A stretch of DNA of 64,000 nucleotides from a virus. This document shows positions 1 through 8,493 of this stretch, in pieces (position 1 is the first letter of the stretch; each line of letters opens with the position of its first letter). The stretch spans positions 1-64,000 of IMG/VR virus record IMGVR_UViG_3300027906_000009; one strand, given 5' to 3'. The notes beneath the pieces were generated by a model that did no database searches, was not told the DNA's origin, and worked only from the letters and a program-made list of their open reading frames with translations. The position numbers and the translations under genes were made by a program.

Positions 1-56
1 TCTCTTAATAACAAATAATTTAAATAAGATTGTTGTGTAAATATTCTCCTTGACAT
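1..56 (-). CDS. Start of a further tail/baseplate gene, cut by the window edge
   Basis: An ATG just past the stop of the gp53-like gene opens a frame that stays open to the left edge (18 codons, beginning MSRRIFTQQSYL). The ATG has no good ribosome site of its own; an AAGGAG lies just after it inside the frame, so initiation may rely on coupling to the preceding gene or occur further downstream. By T4 order a baseplate hub protein could follow gp53, but nothing in 18 residues shows this. Confidence 0.35.
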   Translation of the reverse strand, partial: MSRRIFTQQSYLNYLLLR

Positions 57-57
57 G

Positions 58-417
58 TTACAAAATCACCACATTAAATATTTGCTCTTGTACTTCTTCC
101 AGTGGTACTGGAACCTTAATTGTGTCTCCTATTTTGCAATGAAAATCTGTTGGCTTGGTATTATACCAAGCTAAAATCCACCACAAACGCGGGTCTCCGT
201 AATACTTGTGGGCTATTTTAGATAAGTTATCCCCTACACTATAGAGGTGACGATGATGGCTTATATTCTCTTTAAATTCCAAGGAGTTTGGGTCGCCAAA
301 TGGAATTATACCATGATGTATTATTTCTGTATACCCTGTTCTTTCAAAAAAATCTACATAAATCCCTGCATCTTTGTTATTTCTTAATTTAAAAGCGTGT
401 GAGTCCCAATCAGTCAT
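58..417 (-). CDS. Baseplate wedge protein, gp53-like with LysM fold
   Basis: This 119-residue protein has a LysM-type segment at about residues 57-105 (YSVGDNLSKIAHKYYGDPR, then WWILAWYN and IGDTIKVP). The order short helix, G-D-x-R-x-W-W, then I-G-D-x-I-x-V-P is what LysM-like domains of contractile-tail baseplate proteins show. T4 gp53 (196 residues) is a wedge subunit with such a domain; this protein is shorter but carries the core. In baseplates the LysM-like fold serves protein packing rather than peptidoglycan binding. GGAG sits eight bases before the ATG. It follows the tape measure and a tube-initiator-like gene, which fits a baseplate role. The domain is clear; exact equivalence to gp53 is inferred. 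Confidence 0.75.
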   Translation of the reverse strand: MTDWDSHAFKLRNNKDAGIYVDFFERTGYTEIIHHGIIPFGDPNSLEFKENISHHRHLYSVGDNLSKIAHKYYGDPRLWWILAWYNTKPTDFHCKIGDTIKVPVPLEEVQEQIFNVVIL

Positions 418-435
418 AATATTTTCTCCTTCTTA

Positions 436-1122
436 TTAGTCTTCGTCCGGATCATCGCTGGCTTGGACGGCAACCTCTGATATCTCATTTATGCTAGCCC
501 CCCATGGCCAGGAATCTTGTAACCTCATGCCACTTTCGTTAAAGCCCAGCGGGTGTTCATGGAGGGGTTGGAACTGGAAACTTAACGAAAAAATCATCGG
601 TATTAAATTACCTTCCTGTGTTATATAGTGGCCTGATTCAAATTTAGGTTGAAAGTTGATTCCTTGAACTGTTCCCAGAAGGCCGTTTGAATTTGTTGGG
701 CTATGTATATAATTAGCATACTTGATCCTCATCAATGGAGGGGCTGAGATTGTTCTAGATTTATCGTTATTTCCAATGGGTGCACTATATACAGGATATA
801 ACATGCTGGTTAAATTTTCAATATTTTTAAAATTTTGTATTGCTTGGTTTTTTGATTCTGAAACTACATCCATGGCTATTTGTATTTGACGGGTTGTTGA
901 TTGATAATTTTTTACTGCATCTGTCCTGCCGAATGGTTGATCACCTCCCCAGCCAACATTATAGTTGTCTGAAAATTGAGTGATAAATGCCGGAAACGAT
1001 ACATTCATCGGCACAACAGCGCTTCGAAAATGTATAACCCCTGCGGCACCTGCATGGGATTGGGCAATATTATTTATAGAATAAAGGGTAGAGCGTTGTC
1101 CATTTGAATCTTCTATTGACAT
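436..1122 (-). CDS. Probable baseplate hub / tail-tube initiator-type protein
   Basis: A 228-residue protein without signal peptide or membrane segment. The middle carries GWGGDQPFGRTDAVKNYQ, a region rich in hydroxyl residues, then QIAMDVVSES, a helix and an LTSMLYPVY...PPLMRIKYANYI stretch, followed by GLLGTVQGINFQP. This arrangement of a curved beta barrel with a helix resembles the tube-like domains of proteins that cap the baseplate and start the tail tube (T4 gp48/gp54, tube-initiator proteins), and the gene sits between the tape measure and gp53-like genes, where T4 has genes 48 and 54. The last 20 residues are acidic. The functional call rests mainly on position and this pattern; it may instead be another hub protein. 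Confidence 0.5.
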   Translation of the reverse strand: MSIEDSNGQRSTLYSINNIAQSHAGAAGVIHFRSAVVPMNVSFPAFITQFSDNYNVGWGGDQPFGRTDAVKNYQSTTRQIQIAMDVVSESKNQAIQNFKNIENLTSMLYPVYSAPIGNNDKSRTISAPPLMRIKYANYIHSPTNSNGLLGTVQGINFQPKFESGHYITQEGNLIPMIFSLSFQFQPLHEHPLGFNESGMRLQDSWPWGASINEISEVAVQASDDPDED

Positions 1123-1149
1123 AATATTATATTAACTCCTTAACCATCA

Positions 1150-3279
1150 TTACAGCTTTCTCACTTTCTCGGTTGGCACACCCAGCCCCTTAAGCGCTTC
1201 AATGTTTGTGTTGGTTGCCGCGATGACTTCATTTAACTTTTCTTTGGTTGCCTTCGGAGTGCTCGGGTGATTCAACATTTTAGATAAAATACCAGTCATA
1301 CCTTTCAATGCGCCAACAATCGCGGTGGTCTGTGTGGTGCTGACTCGTCTGTTTTGGGCTGCGGATACTTGTTGGCTTTTGACCACTGCTGCTATCGCGA
1401 CATTGTTCTGGGGGCCCATTAAATAGCTAAAGCCAGGTACCCCTGTGGGGGCTTTAGACGGGGTTATGACTTCATCGGTGTCCGGTGTGGTGATGCCCTT
1501 AGAGGAGTTTTTAAGAGCATCGTTGATTTCTTTAAGGCGCTTCTTGCCCTCGGTGCCGGTGAATATACCGGAGTCTCCGGTTATCTCATTGTACTCTGCC
1601 TCGGAAATGCCTGCGCGTTTCATCGCGGCTTTGAGTTTGTCGTCTCCACTAAGGTCACTTAGGCCTTTATTACCTTTGGTTCTGAAATATCTTAGAAAGT
1701 CTCTTGATATACCTAATCGGCCGGCTGATTTGTCTCTCAAAATTTTAATAAAGGATGCTTCTGCGGGGCTAACGTCATCCATGGGTTCATTAAGATCAAA
1801 TGCCTTCGCCGAGGCGCGAATTGCGGCGACTTTTTTATTCAACGCTCGGGCGTCGATGGTGCCTTGACTAAAATCTTGTAAGGCGGTTTGAACTCGGCCG
1901 GCCAAGACGCCGCGGTTCTTATCGGGTAATGTCTGCAATATTCTTAACACATCAATAAGCATCGGGGCGGCATTGACAGCCGCAGAAAGATCTGCCGGTT
2001 TGCCGATGCCAGTTTTGGTCCCTACACTTTGGCCGAATTCAAGACCGATGCCGGCCTTGGTGAAGGATTTGGTCGCGTCGAGGTTATAACCTTGGTTTGT
2101 GAGCATACCACCGGGCGTGTACATTCTCCTATCATAAACCAAGCCTTGTTGTGTTTTAGGTATGATACCGATCCTCATCAGAGTTTCTACATTCGCTTCT
2201 AACTGTTTGGTAAAGCTTGTCATTCCTGCTGCAAGGTCCGTCAATGCCTTGTTCGCTTGACCTGGGGCGTCGAAAGACTCATTGACTTTTCTTCCCAATT
2301 TGGTTTTAAGAGATCCTCCGGCCGTAGATCCAGGTTGGTCGCCAAAAAGTAAAAACCTTCTTGCGTCCTCACGGCTGTATCCAGTCAAGCCCCTGATAGT
2401 ATCTAATGCAAAGACTCCCAATTTACTGCCCGATTTAATTTCACCATATATTGGGTGCCTCATAATTGCCTCTCGCACCTTCACCATGCGGTCACTCTCA
2501 CTCATCATTAATATTTCGTTTGGACTAAATACCACCTGCCCTAATATAGAATTCAGTTTTCCTGCGAAGGCGCTGGCTCCGGATAGTGTGTCTAATTTTT
2601 GGCCAAAGCCGGACATTAAAGTCCCTACGGAGACCCCGGTTGTTGCTGATAGTTGTTGAATTTTTTTAAATTCATTTTGTATCATGGGAGCATTGTATGC
2701 CATCGCTTTTGCAACTAATTGAAAATTTTGCGAAACCACACTAGGTAACATTTTTATTTCTTTGGCGAAATCAACAATTCCTTGGTTCAAATTTAATACT
2801 TCCTTTGCAGAAAGATTTAATGTATATGTTCCCAATTCTACATTTTTATTAAATTCACCATAACTTAAGCCCATCTCTCTCAACGTTCCAGCCAGAGCCG
2901 TCATTTTATCTGCATATAAGTCCATGCCCGTGCCGAGTTCAGTCTCAGCTAAGGTTCCGAACTGTTGAAAGGAGCCCATCAGTGCGTTAAAAGCTTCTGT
3001 TGCTGGTTTTGTTGATCCTAAGAATTTATTCATAAACATTGCCGCGTTTTGCAGGGAAGTCTCTAGGGGGCCCCCTTTTGCAAAAACGGCGCCGCGGGTT
3101 GCAACTCTCGACAATGTTTTTTCGATGTCTTTAACTAAGTTGTTAATATCATCGGTTTGTTCTAATATACCGCCTTCTCTAACTTTTATAAAAGACTCAG
3201 CCTCAATGCCGTCGATTCTGCTTTTTAACTTAGCGACTTGAGCTTTAAGTTTCGCGATTTGTTCATTTGCGGGATTCAT
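1150..3279 (-). CDS. Tail tape measure protein
   Basis: A 709-residue, mostly helical protein. It begins with a coiled coil (about residues 1-60), continues with long amphipathic, Ala/Gly/Leu-rich helices (residues about 80-280) and ends in a Thr/Asn-rich helical tail. It lies directly after the tail tube and gp26/gp51-like assembly chaperone genes and before baseplate genes, the standard tape-measure position. T4 gp29 has 590 residues, so a tail somewhat longer than T4's is predicted if one residue spans about 0.15 nm. AGAGG precedes the ATG by seven bases. No peptidase or lysozyme motif is visible. The identification is by size, helicity and position, since tape measures conserve little sequence. 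Confidence 0.7.
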   Translation of the reverse strand: MNPANEQIAKLKAQVAKLKSRIDGIEAESFIKVREGGILEQTDDINNLVKDIEKTLSRVATRGAVFAKGGPLETSLQNAAMFMNKFLGSTKPATEAFNALMGSFQQFGTLAETELGTGMDLYADKMTALAGTLREMGLSYGEFNKNVELGTYTLNLSAKEVLNLNQGIVDFAKEIKMLPSVVSQNFQLVAKAMAYNAPMIQNEFKKIQQLSATTGVSVGTLMSGFGQKLDTLSGASAFAGKLNSILGQVVFSPNEILMMSESDRMVKVREAIMRHPIYGEIKSGSKLGVFALDTIRGLTGYSREDARRFLLFGDQPGSTAGGSLKTKLGRKVNESFDAPGQANKALTDLAAGMTSFTKQLEANVETLMRIGIIPKTQQGLVYDRRMYTPGGMLTNQGYNLDATKSFTKAGIGLEFGQSVGTKTGIGKPADLSAAVNAAPMLIDVLRILQTLPDKNRGVLAGRVQTALQDFSQGTIDARALNKKVAAIRASAKAFDLNEPMDDVSPAEASFIKILRDKSAGRLGISRDFLRYFRTKGNKGLSDLSGDDKLKAAMKRAGISEAEYNEITGDSGIFTGTEGKKRLKEINDALKNSSKGITTPDTDEVITPSKAPTGVPGFSYLMGPQNNVAIAAVVKSQQVSAAQNRRVSTTQTTAIVGALKGMTGILSKMLNHPSTPKATKEKLNEVIAATNTNIEALKGLGVPTEKVRKL

Positions 3280-3294
3280 TTTATAGCCTCTAAG

Positions 3295-3302
3295 ATAAAT
3301 AG
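3295..3302 (-). promoter_or_regulatory. CTATTTA intergenic element before the tape measure gene
   Basis: On the coding strand this reads CTATTTAT, in a very AT-rich 40-base gap. It sits only about 15 bases before the tape-measure ATG, which would leave almost no leader if it were a -10 element. Confidence 0.35.
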
Positions 3303-3319
3303 ATATTTTTTAAAAAATA

Positions 3320-3526
3320 TTACTCTTCTTCTTGTGGGGAAATATGCTTAATGGTTCTTTGGACAAACCACCTTCTTAAACCTATGGGAAAATTATAGGC
3401 TTCTGTAAAAGAAAAGTTACCTTCTTTGACTAACAAAAATATCTCTTCGTATATATTTTGTTGTGCACTAGAGAAAGCCTCTGCGAAACAATGCCCAAGA
3501 CAAGGGCACCTCCTTTTCAGAGACAT
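3320..3526 (-). CDS. gp51-like C-terminal reading frame; stand-alone small protein or +1 frameshift extension of the gp26-like gene
   Basis: This frame overlaps the last 59 bases of the gp26-like gene in the +1 frame and runs 49 codons past its stop. The part beyond the overlap looks like real protein: QQNIYEEIFLLVKEGNFSF followed by EAYNFPIGLRRWFVQRTIK. As I recall it, short gp51-type hub-assembly proteins of T4-like phages look like this (aromatic, G-x-F-S, Y-N-x-P-I-x-L-R). Inside the overlap the translation is Cys/Arg-rich and unconvincing. A separate start is possible at the ATG at 3526 with AGGTG nine bases before it, giving 68 residues. The alternative is a ribosomal +1 shift at the end of the upstream gene, which would make one fused chain. 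T4 genes 26 and 51 are adjacent in the same order. Confidence 0.55.
   Translation of the reverse strand: MSLKRRCPCLGHCFAEAFSSAQQNIYEEIFLLVKEGNFSFTEAYNFPIGLRRWFVQRTIKHISPQEEE
3468..3482 (-). other. Candidate +1 programmed frameshift site
   Basis: The coding strand reads AGA GGC TTT CTC TAG in the gp26-like frame. An SD-like AGAGG lies four bases before the CTC codon, which is followed at once by the stop TAG. This is nearly the architecture of the bacterial prfB site (SD-like, about three bases, Leu codon, stop). The TTT codon followed by C also lets tRNA-Phe re-pair perfectly on TTC after a +1 slip. Either slip enters the downstream frame that encodes the gp51-like tail. Shown by sequence: the arrangement and the open +1 frame. 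Inferred: that slipping occurs. Confidence 0.4.
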
Positions 3527-4412
3527 TATTACACACCTGACAGGTTGTCTCTTGAAGCGTCGAGATTCTCGGACGGCAACTATTATAAAATTCTTTGAGG
3601 TAAGCCGCATCGGCTGCTGGTAACACTTCAATTAGTTCTGAAATAATTGAAGGGTCGGAAACTGTGTTTGCTGTTATAATTACTTGCTTCATGAATTCAA
3701 GTGTATAATTAAACTGCAAATTATATTTTTCTTTTTGTTCTCTACTTTTGTTGATAGTTTTAGCAACTTGTTCATCAAAGTTTACAATTTCCAGTTCTAT
3801 ATCAGTTACTGGTAGTTTAATGAAAAAAGTGTTTGATACTTCTGAGTATTTTGGCAACTGGTTTTCATCTTCTTCATCTTCCTTATAAAAGCTTGGCTCT
3901 ATAATTTCATGCTTTGTTAGATCAAACTCGTGCGGAGTTGTTTTTCCACAATTTTCACAGAATGTTTCTGTCTTAAAAAGTGCACCATAACCGCTTATTC
4001 TTGCCTGTAGTAAAACTGCCATCTTGTCTTCTTCTAACAAGCTCTCAGAATCAACACCAGGAGTTAACATAATATTATCTATCAACTTATCGAACAGGGT
4101 CTTACCATTAGGATTACTTGCAGAACTCAACAAATCTTCATCCCTTGCCGTCATATGTCTTACTGTTACTTCTTTTAGACCCCTCAGCGCGTGGCCGTGG
4201 GGATAAAACCTACCACCAGACGGGAGTTTTACTATTTCTTCTGGTTTTATAAAAGGCAACCCAAAAAGGTCTCTTATGTTTTTTCGGGATCCAGGTGGGG
4301 CCCCGGGGGGTGTGGGTGGAGCCTCAACTTGAGGGCTTTGTTCTTGTTTTTCTTCTGACTCTTTATAATCCGGGTTTGTATTACCGGTGAATTTTTTTGA
4401 ATTTCTACTCAT
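3468..4412 (-). CDS. Baseplate hub assembly / tail-assembly chaperone, gp26-like
   Basis: A 314-residue protein of the T4 baseplate family (gp26/gp51 type, Pfam T4_baseplate). After a Pro-rich N-terminus (residues 25-42) it has the family's beta motif LPSGGRFYPHG (about 63-73), then VTVRHMTARDEDLL (82-95), TLFDKLIDNIM (105-115), and EEDKMAVLLQARISGYG (127-143). Two CxxC pairs, Cys152/Cys155 and Cys291/Cys294, probably make a zinc ribbon. In T4 these proteins act during hub and tail assembly and are not abundant in the virion. The gene lies between tail tube and tape measure, which matches the position of tail-assembly chaperones across tailed phages. AGAGGA precedes the ATG. Its end overlaps the next frame, with a possible +1 frameshift at its stop. 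Confidence 0.75.
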   Translation of the reverse strand: MSRNSKKFTGNTNPDYKESEEKQEQSPQVEAPPTPPGAPPGSRKNIRDLFGLPFIKPEEIVKLPSGGRFYPHGHALRGLKEVTVRHMTARDEDLLSSASNPNGKTLFDKLIDNIMLTPGVDSESLLEEDKMAVLLQARISGYGALFKTETFCENCGKTTPHEFDLTKHEIIEPSFYKEDEEDENQLPKYSEVSNTFFIKLPVTDIELEIVNFDEQVAKTINKSREQKEKYNLQFNYTLEFMKQVIITANTVSDPSIISELIEVLPAADAAYLKEFYNSCRPRISTLQETTCQVCNNVSEKEVPLSWALFRRGFL

Positions 4413-4470
4413 TTATCCTCTTTCTTAAACTAAACTATATTATCAAACTTTAACTAAAAATTTAAATTTA

Positions 4471-5037
4471 TTATCCTTCGCGGTTGTTCCAATTCCACTG
4501 CGGCTTTTGTTCTGTGGCTAACTCATTCAAAGTCGCCCAGTCATATTTAACTCCGATTTGTATATTCAATGCTTCATCCGAGCTATAATCTAGACCGTCA
4601 AAAGATACTGAGGTTATTTGAGGGTTTTTTAATATCCACTCTTCTAACACCTCTGCATTACTATTTGCTGAAATTTGTTGAATTTTAAATTCTCCCAAAG
4701 TGGTGACCATATCATTCTTTGAGATAGTTTTCATACCCGTTGCTGACGCAAGTACGTTTGTTGGTAACTCATAACCAAATGCTTGCAACATATTGTATAA
4801 TGTCTGTGCTGCGTCGGGATCTACTGGGTCGACCAATGTTAAGCTAACATCCTGCCAGGTCACTCTTCCAGGGAAGTTAAACGTGTGCTGTAAAAACTGA
4901 TGTGAAGTTGAGCCGATGTTAAAAGACGGCTTTGTCACAGATTTGATTATAAATTGAGGCGCGCCTGCGAAGTACAAAAGCCATCTAAACTTTCTCTTTG
5001 GCTCCATCCCCGCATTATTCCAAAATTGATCTGACAT
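4471..5037 (-). CDS. Tail tube protein, gp19-like
   Basis: A 188-residue protein forming the rigid inner tube of the contractile tail. It opens with PKRKFRWLLYF, followed by KSVTKPSFNIG and the HQFLQHTFNFPGRVTWQDV segment, then LTLVDPVDPDAAQTLYNML. This is the typical tail-tube (T4_gp19) pattern: an N-terminal strand ending in R-W, a conserved K-P-S/x-F, a loop with an F-P-G-R-x-x-W turn, and V-D-P before an oligomerisation helix. T4 gp19 has 163 residues. GGAG lies ten bases before the ATG. It directly follows the sheath gene, as in T4. Confidence 0.9.
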   Translation of the reverse strand: MSDQFWNNAGMEPKRKFRWLLYFAGAPQFIIKSVTKPSFNIGSTSHQFLQHTFNFPGRVTWQDVSLTLVDPVDPDAAQTLYNMLQAFGYELPTNVLASATGMKTISKNDMVTTLGEFKIQQISANSNAEVLEEWILKNPQITSVSFDGLDYSSDEALNIQIGVKYDWATLNELATEQKPQWNWNNREG

Positions 5038-5077
5038 GATTTTAATCTCCTAAAATATATAGTATTTAATTTTATTT

Positions 5078-8000
5078 TTAATCGTCAAATTCAGCACCAG
5101 TGCTTGTGATTATGAAATCAACTGCGATGAACTCTATTGACCTTGCAGGCTTCAAGAATATCTTAGCGTACATAATATTTCTGTCTACTAAATCTGGGGT
5201 TGTTGTGCTCTCGTCTAATATAACTTTAAAGTCAGACAACCCAAATCTAACCTTTACATCTTCTAACAATGGAACTACTTGTCCAGTAAACCGAGACCAA
5301 GTCGATGGAACGTTTTGGTCGAAAAGAAGATTGCTACAAATTCTTGAAACTTCTTTTTTGATGAAAATTAGAAGCCTTCTAACATTAATCCTGTCAAGAG
5401 CGGACTGTGTAGATTGGAGAGTCTTCTGTCCAAAAACTACGATTCCCTCGGAAACAAAAGATGCGATCGGATTTATGTTTGCTTCATATAGGGTGTCCCT
5501 ATCTTTAGACATAAGCTGTTCCGAGGTCTGCAAGACCGGCAACCCTGCGTTTCCTTGATTGAGCCCACCTCGATTGAAGCCGGCTGGGGCGAACCATACA
5601 GCATCTCTCTGTTCTGTATATGCCATAACACCCAAAGCAATAACTGATGGTGGTACCCAAACGTCTCTTGACGATCTGGTATCTCTTATCTTCAACCAAG
5701 GATAATAAGTTGTCCCATAAGAAGAATTAATTTGTCTTTTCACTAAAGCTGCAGCGGATAACTCAGGTGTAGTGCCGTCGACTCTATCCTTAAAGTTCGT
5801 ACACTTTCTTTGAGAAGGTGGAACATATACATCTGGAAGGTCGATAATAGCTAATGAGTCTGCTCTTGCTTCGCATGTATTGACTAACTTTGTAGTCAAG
5901 GATGTGTTTGTTATTCCTGGCATCGCTGCTAAATTGTGTTCTACTACTTCTGCATCCCTTATTAATTCTATTGCCCTGTCGACCGAAGCATATGCATAAG
6001 AGGTTGCTGATGTTTTACCTTGTAGCACATCATTATTGAAAGGATTTGCTTCAGTAATGTTTGTTCCATCGAAGCCGCCCAAGAGAGGCATATGAAAGCC
6101 CTTGATTATGTTTAATAGTGGCCTTAAAGAGCCCCCGTCATTGTCAGCTAACACTGCAGAATATGAAGTGCCTCCGCCATCCACAAAACCTGTTCCTGTA
6201 ACTGTCGCTCCAGTAAAGTTAGTTGCATTGATAGAAGTTTGGCCTGCAATGCCGACAACGTCCTGGGTCAGAGTTAATACTGGACCTACAGCCAAAGCGG
6301 TGAGCGCTTGATCTGTTTGTGCGTTAATAACTGTGGCCAACCTATTAACAAAAGCATTCAAGTCGGCAAGTGCGGCGCGGCCGACTCTAAAGCGGCCGCT
6401 GCTATCTTTACTACCATCGGAATGGTTCTGGCCGGCGACAACTATATATGTTCCGGAGACCAAATTTGCATCCGTCAAGATCAATGTGTCATCTCCATCT
6501 GGAATCGCTGTAAAAGTTATTACTGCCGTAGCGTTTCGGCCAGTCTTGGAGCCGCGTTTCCAAACAATATCACCAACATCTGAATTTCTACTTATATTTA
6601 AAACTGTTGTTCCCGCGTCCTGGGCCTGTTGGCTTAAACTCACAACCACTTCATCCATTGAAAATGCCCAAGAATGTTCTGATAGGGAACCATCCGCGAC
6701 ACCATCGTCTTGGTCTGTAGCTAAGCCATTTAACTCTGACATTCTTCGAGTATGATCAACATACCCTTCATTTATTTGTTCTGTTGTTGTCCACTCACCT
6801 AGGCGAGCGCCACTCTTGCGTGAGAGCAAGTATGGCGTTGCTCCAAGATAAAATTGATCGTTCAAGGATCCACTACAAACGGATGGGAATTCAGGCCACT
6901 GGAAATTAATTGAACCAGAAGAAGATTGTGAAAGATGAATTTTGCCTTGCAAAAAGCCTCCGGCAGCGTTGACACCAGAAGCTGTAGATCCGTTGACAGA
7001 AGCTGATGCTTTCTTAGGTTGTACTGGACCGAAGAAACCAAACGGTATCAAAGATTTATTAGGTAATCCATTCGACTGGATATCTGCATCAAGTTGAACT
7101 CTTATATATTCTGAAATATTTGGATTCGATTCTCTTAATTTGTTTCTTTTTTCACCTGAATGCCATTCAAAATACTGGTCCCCTATTGCTTTTGCGATAA
7201 AGTTGTCGGATTTAGGATTAAGATTACACCTATCAAACCTTTCTACTTCTACTAACCTACCGGTGCCGTATTCTATTCTTTTAACAACAACACTAAACTC
7301 GCCGTATGGGTCGAGTGCACCTTCGCGGGCAACTTTTATATCTTCTATTCCAACTATTACGTTTCTTGAAGCTTCAGAGCCCTCTTGTAACGCCACTAAT
7401 CTAAATAATTTTGTATTGTTTGTTGCATCAAATACACCCGCGTTTCTTGATGTATCTTGGGCTATAACCCAACCAGTACGACCTTCGCCGAGTTGGTGTT
7501 TCGGCCCTCTGTGCCCCTCCATGCCAGAGGCTAGTTTCATTATGACGGCTGTTCTTTTAACACCAGAGGAGCCTGACATTCTAGCAGTTAACTTAGATGC
7601 AGTTTCCTCGAACGTTTCTCCTAGCCAATACTTACTTGCTAGTGAGGCTGCAGTTGGATTTGCAATGTTGTCGTTTGACATGACAGGATTCGTGTTAAAC
7701 TCTTCTCTCATTTCTTCTAGCGATGAAACAACATCTTTCGTTGTTGAACCATCAGTTAACTGAAACGTTACTCGGTTCTGAGAACTGAAATGCACAGGGG
7801 TTCCTGGGTTTGCAGTTATTATATTTGACCCTGATGTATTTTGACCTCTTAGTTTAACGCTGAATGATCCCGTTGTTCCATAAAAAATTGCTGCAAGGTC
7901 TGCGGTTTGGGCCGATGGTGGTGTTGCTGAACCTGAATGTGTAAAAACGAATAAACCGTATGCATTACTAGCGGCCCAGCCGGCTTCTGAATTTGGGACT

Positions 8001-8347
8001 GAGGCTGATGCTTCTTCTCCCGAGATACCTGCTAACCTCACCACTGTTATTGGTGAATCAATATTGGCTGACAAATAAGCCTTTGCTGCGTATGGTAAAT
8101 AGCTTTCTCCAAGTAAATCAGTACCATCTCGCCAAGGATCTCGTCCTTCATTTCCAGGCATCGGCAATCCGAATACTCTATTAAATTCATCCTGTGTTTG
8201 TACTTTATAAGGTTTTAGGGATGGACCCTGCCTTGTGCGCCCAATTAACACTGGACCAACACCCGGGCCCTGGCCTGGAAGTTGTGATAAATCTATTTCT
8301 TTTAAAAATACTCCAGGGGAAACAAATCTGAATTTTCTTGTAGCCAT
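5078..8347 (-). CDS. Tail sheath protein, gp18-like, enlarged by inserted domains
   Basis: Contractile tail sheath subunit. The N-terminus FRFVSPGVFLKEIDLS and the C-terminal domain (RINVRRLLIFIKKEVSR, LFDQNVPSTW, GLSDFKVILDE, then FLKPARSIEFIAVDFII) are classic sheath signatures. At 1089 residues it is over 400 longer than T4 gp18 (659). The extra length lies in the middle, including Ser/Thr/Gly-rich beta segments; one (about 6150-6500) has the LTQ...GQT core also seen in other virion proteins here. An ATG three codons earlier touches the AAGGAG itself, so the second ATG, nine bases after it, is the better start. It stands alone between an intrinsic terminator upstream and the tube gene downstream, with a CTATTTA element in its leader. 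Surface-displayed insertions are a reasonable inference. Confidence 0.92.
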   Translation of the reverse strand: MATRKFRFVSPGVFLKEIDLSQLPGQGPGVGPVLIGRTRQGPSLKPYKVQTQDEFNRVFGLPMPGNEGRDPWRDGTDLLGESYLPYAAKAYLSANIDSPITVVRLAGISGEEASASVPNSEAGWAASNAYGLFVFTHSGSATPPSAQTADLAAIFYGTTGSFSVKLRGQNTSGSNIITANPGTPVHFSSQNRVTFQLTDGSTTKDVVSSLEEMREEFNTNPVMSNDNIANPTAASLASKYWLGETFEETASKLTARMSGSSGVKRTAVIMKLASGMEGHRGPKHQLGEGRTGWVIAQDTSRNAGVFDATNNTKLFRLVALQEGSEASRNVIVGIEDIKVAREGALDPYGEFSVVVKRIEYGTGRLVEVERFDRCNLNPKSDNFIAKAIGDQYFEWHSGEKRNKLRESNPNISEYIRVQLDADIQSNGLPNKSLIPFGFFGPVQPKKASASVNGSTASGVNAAGGFLQGKIHLSQSSSGSINFQWPEFPSVCSGSLNDQFYLGATPYLLSRKSGARLGEWTTTEQINEGYVDHTRRMSELNGLATDQDDGVADGSLSEHSWAFSMDEVVVSLSQQAQDAGTTVLNISRNSDVGDIVWKRGSKTGRNATAVITFTAIPDGDDTLILTDANLVSGTYIVVAGQNHSDGSKDSSGRFRVGRAALADLNAFVNRLATVINAQTDQALTALAVGPVLTLTQDVVGIAGQTSINATNFTGATVTGTGFVDGGGTSYSAVLADNDGGSLRPLLNIIKGFHMPLLGGFDGTNITEANPFNNDVLQGKTSATSYAYASVDRAIELIRDAEVVEHNLAAMPGITNTSLTTKLVNTCEARADSLAIIDLPDVYVPPSQRKCTNFKDRVDGTTPELSAAALVKRQINSSYGTTYYPWLKIRDTRSSRDVWVPPSVIALGVMAYTEQRDAVWFAPAGFNRGGLNQGNAGLPVLQTSEQLMSKDRDTLYEANINPIASFVSEGIVVFGQKTLQSTQSALDRINVRRLLIFIKKEVSRICSNLLFDQNVPSTWSRFTGQVVPLLEDVKVRFGLSDFKVILDESTTTPDLVDRNIMYAKIFLKPARSIEFIAVDFIITSTGAEFDD

Positions 8348-8391
8348 GCTTAACATCTCCTTATGAGGATAAAATAATTGTTATTTTACTT

Positions 8392-8400
8392 ATTAAATAG
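8392..8400 (-). promoter_or_regulatory. CTATTTA intergenic element before the sheath gene
   Basis: Coding strand CTATTTAAT, about 45 bases before the sheath start and downstream of the terminator, a natural place for a late promoter. It is part of a 17-base stretch (8388-8404) repeated identically before the gp25-like gene (61606-61622). Confidence 0.5.
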
Positions 8401-8425
8401 TTTTTCTTTCTTGCAATGGAAAGAA

Positions 8426-8456
8426 GAAAAAGAAAAGCCCGCCAAAAAGGCGGGCT
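8426..8456 (-). terminator. Intrinsic terminator after the fibre-like gene
   Basis: On the coding strand an eight-pair stem AGCCCGCC/GGCGGGCT with a five-T loop is followed by TTTTCTTTTT. It lies 38 bases past the stop of the fibre-like gene and before the sheath leader, so it separates two transcription units. Confidence 0.9.
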
Positions 8457-8493
8457 GAGGTGGGAAATATGATAGGATTTGAAAGTTATTTCA

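Noticed and set aside
7140-7763. 207-codon plus-strand frame opposite the sheath gene
   Set aside because: Same reasoning: no ribosome site, no gap for a promoter and no protein-like features.
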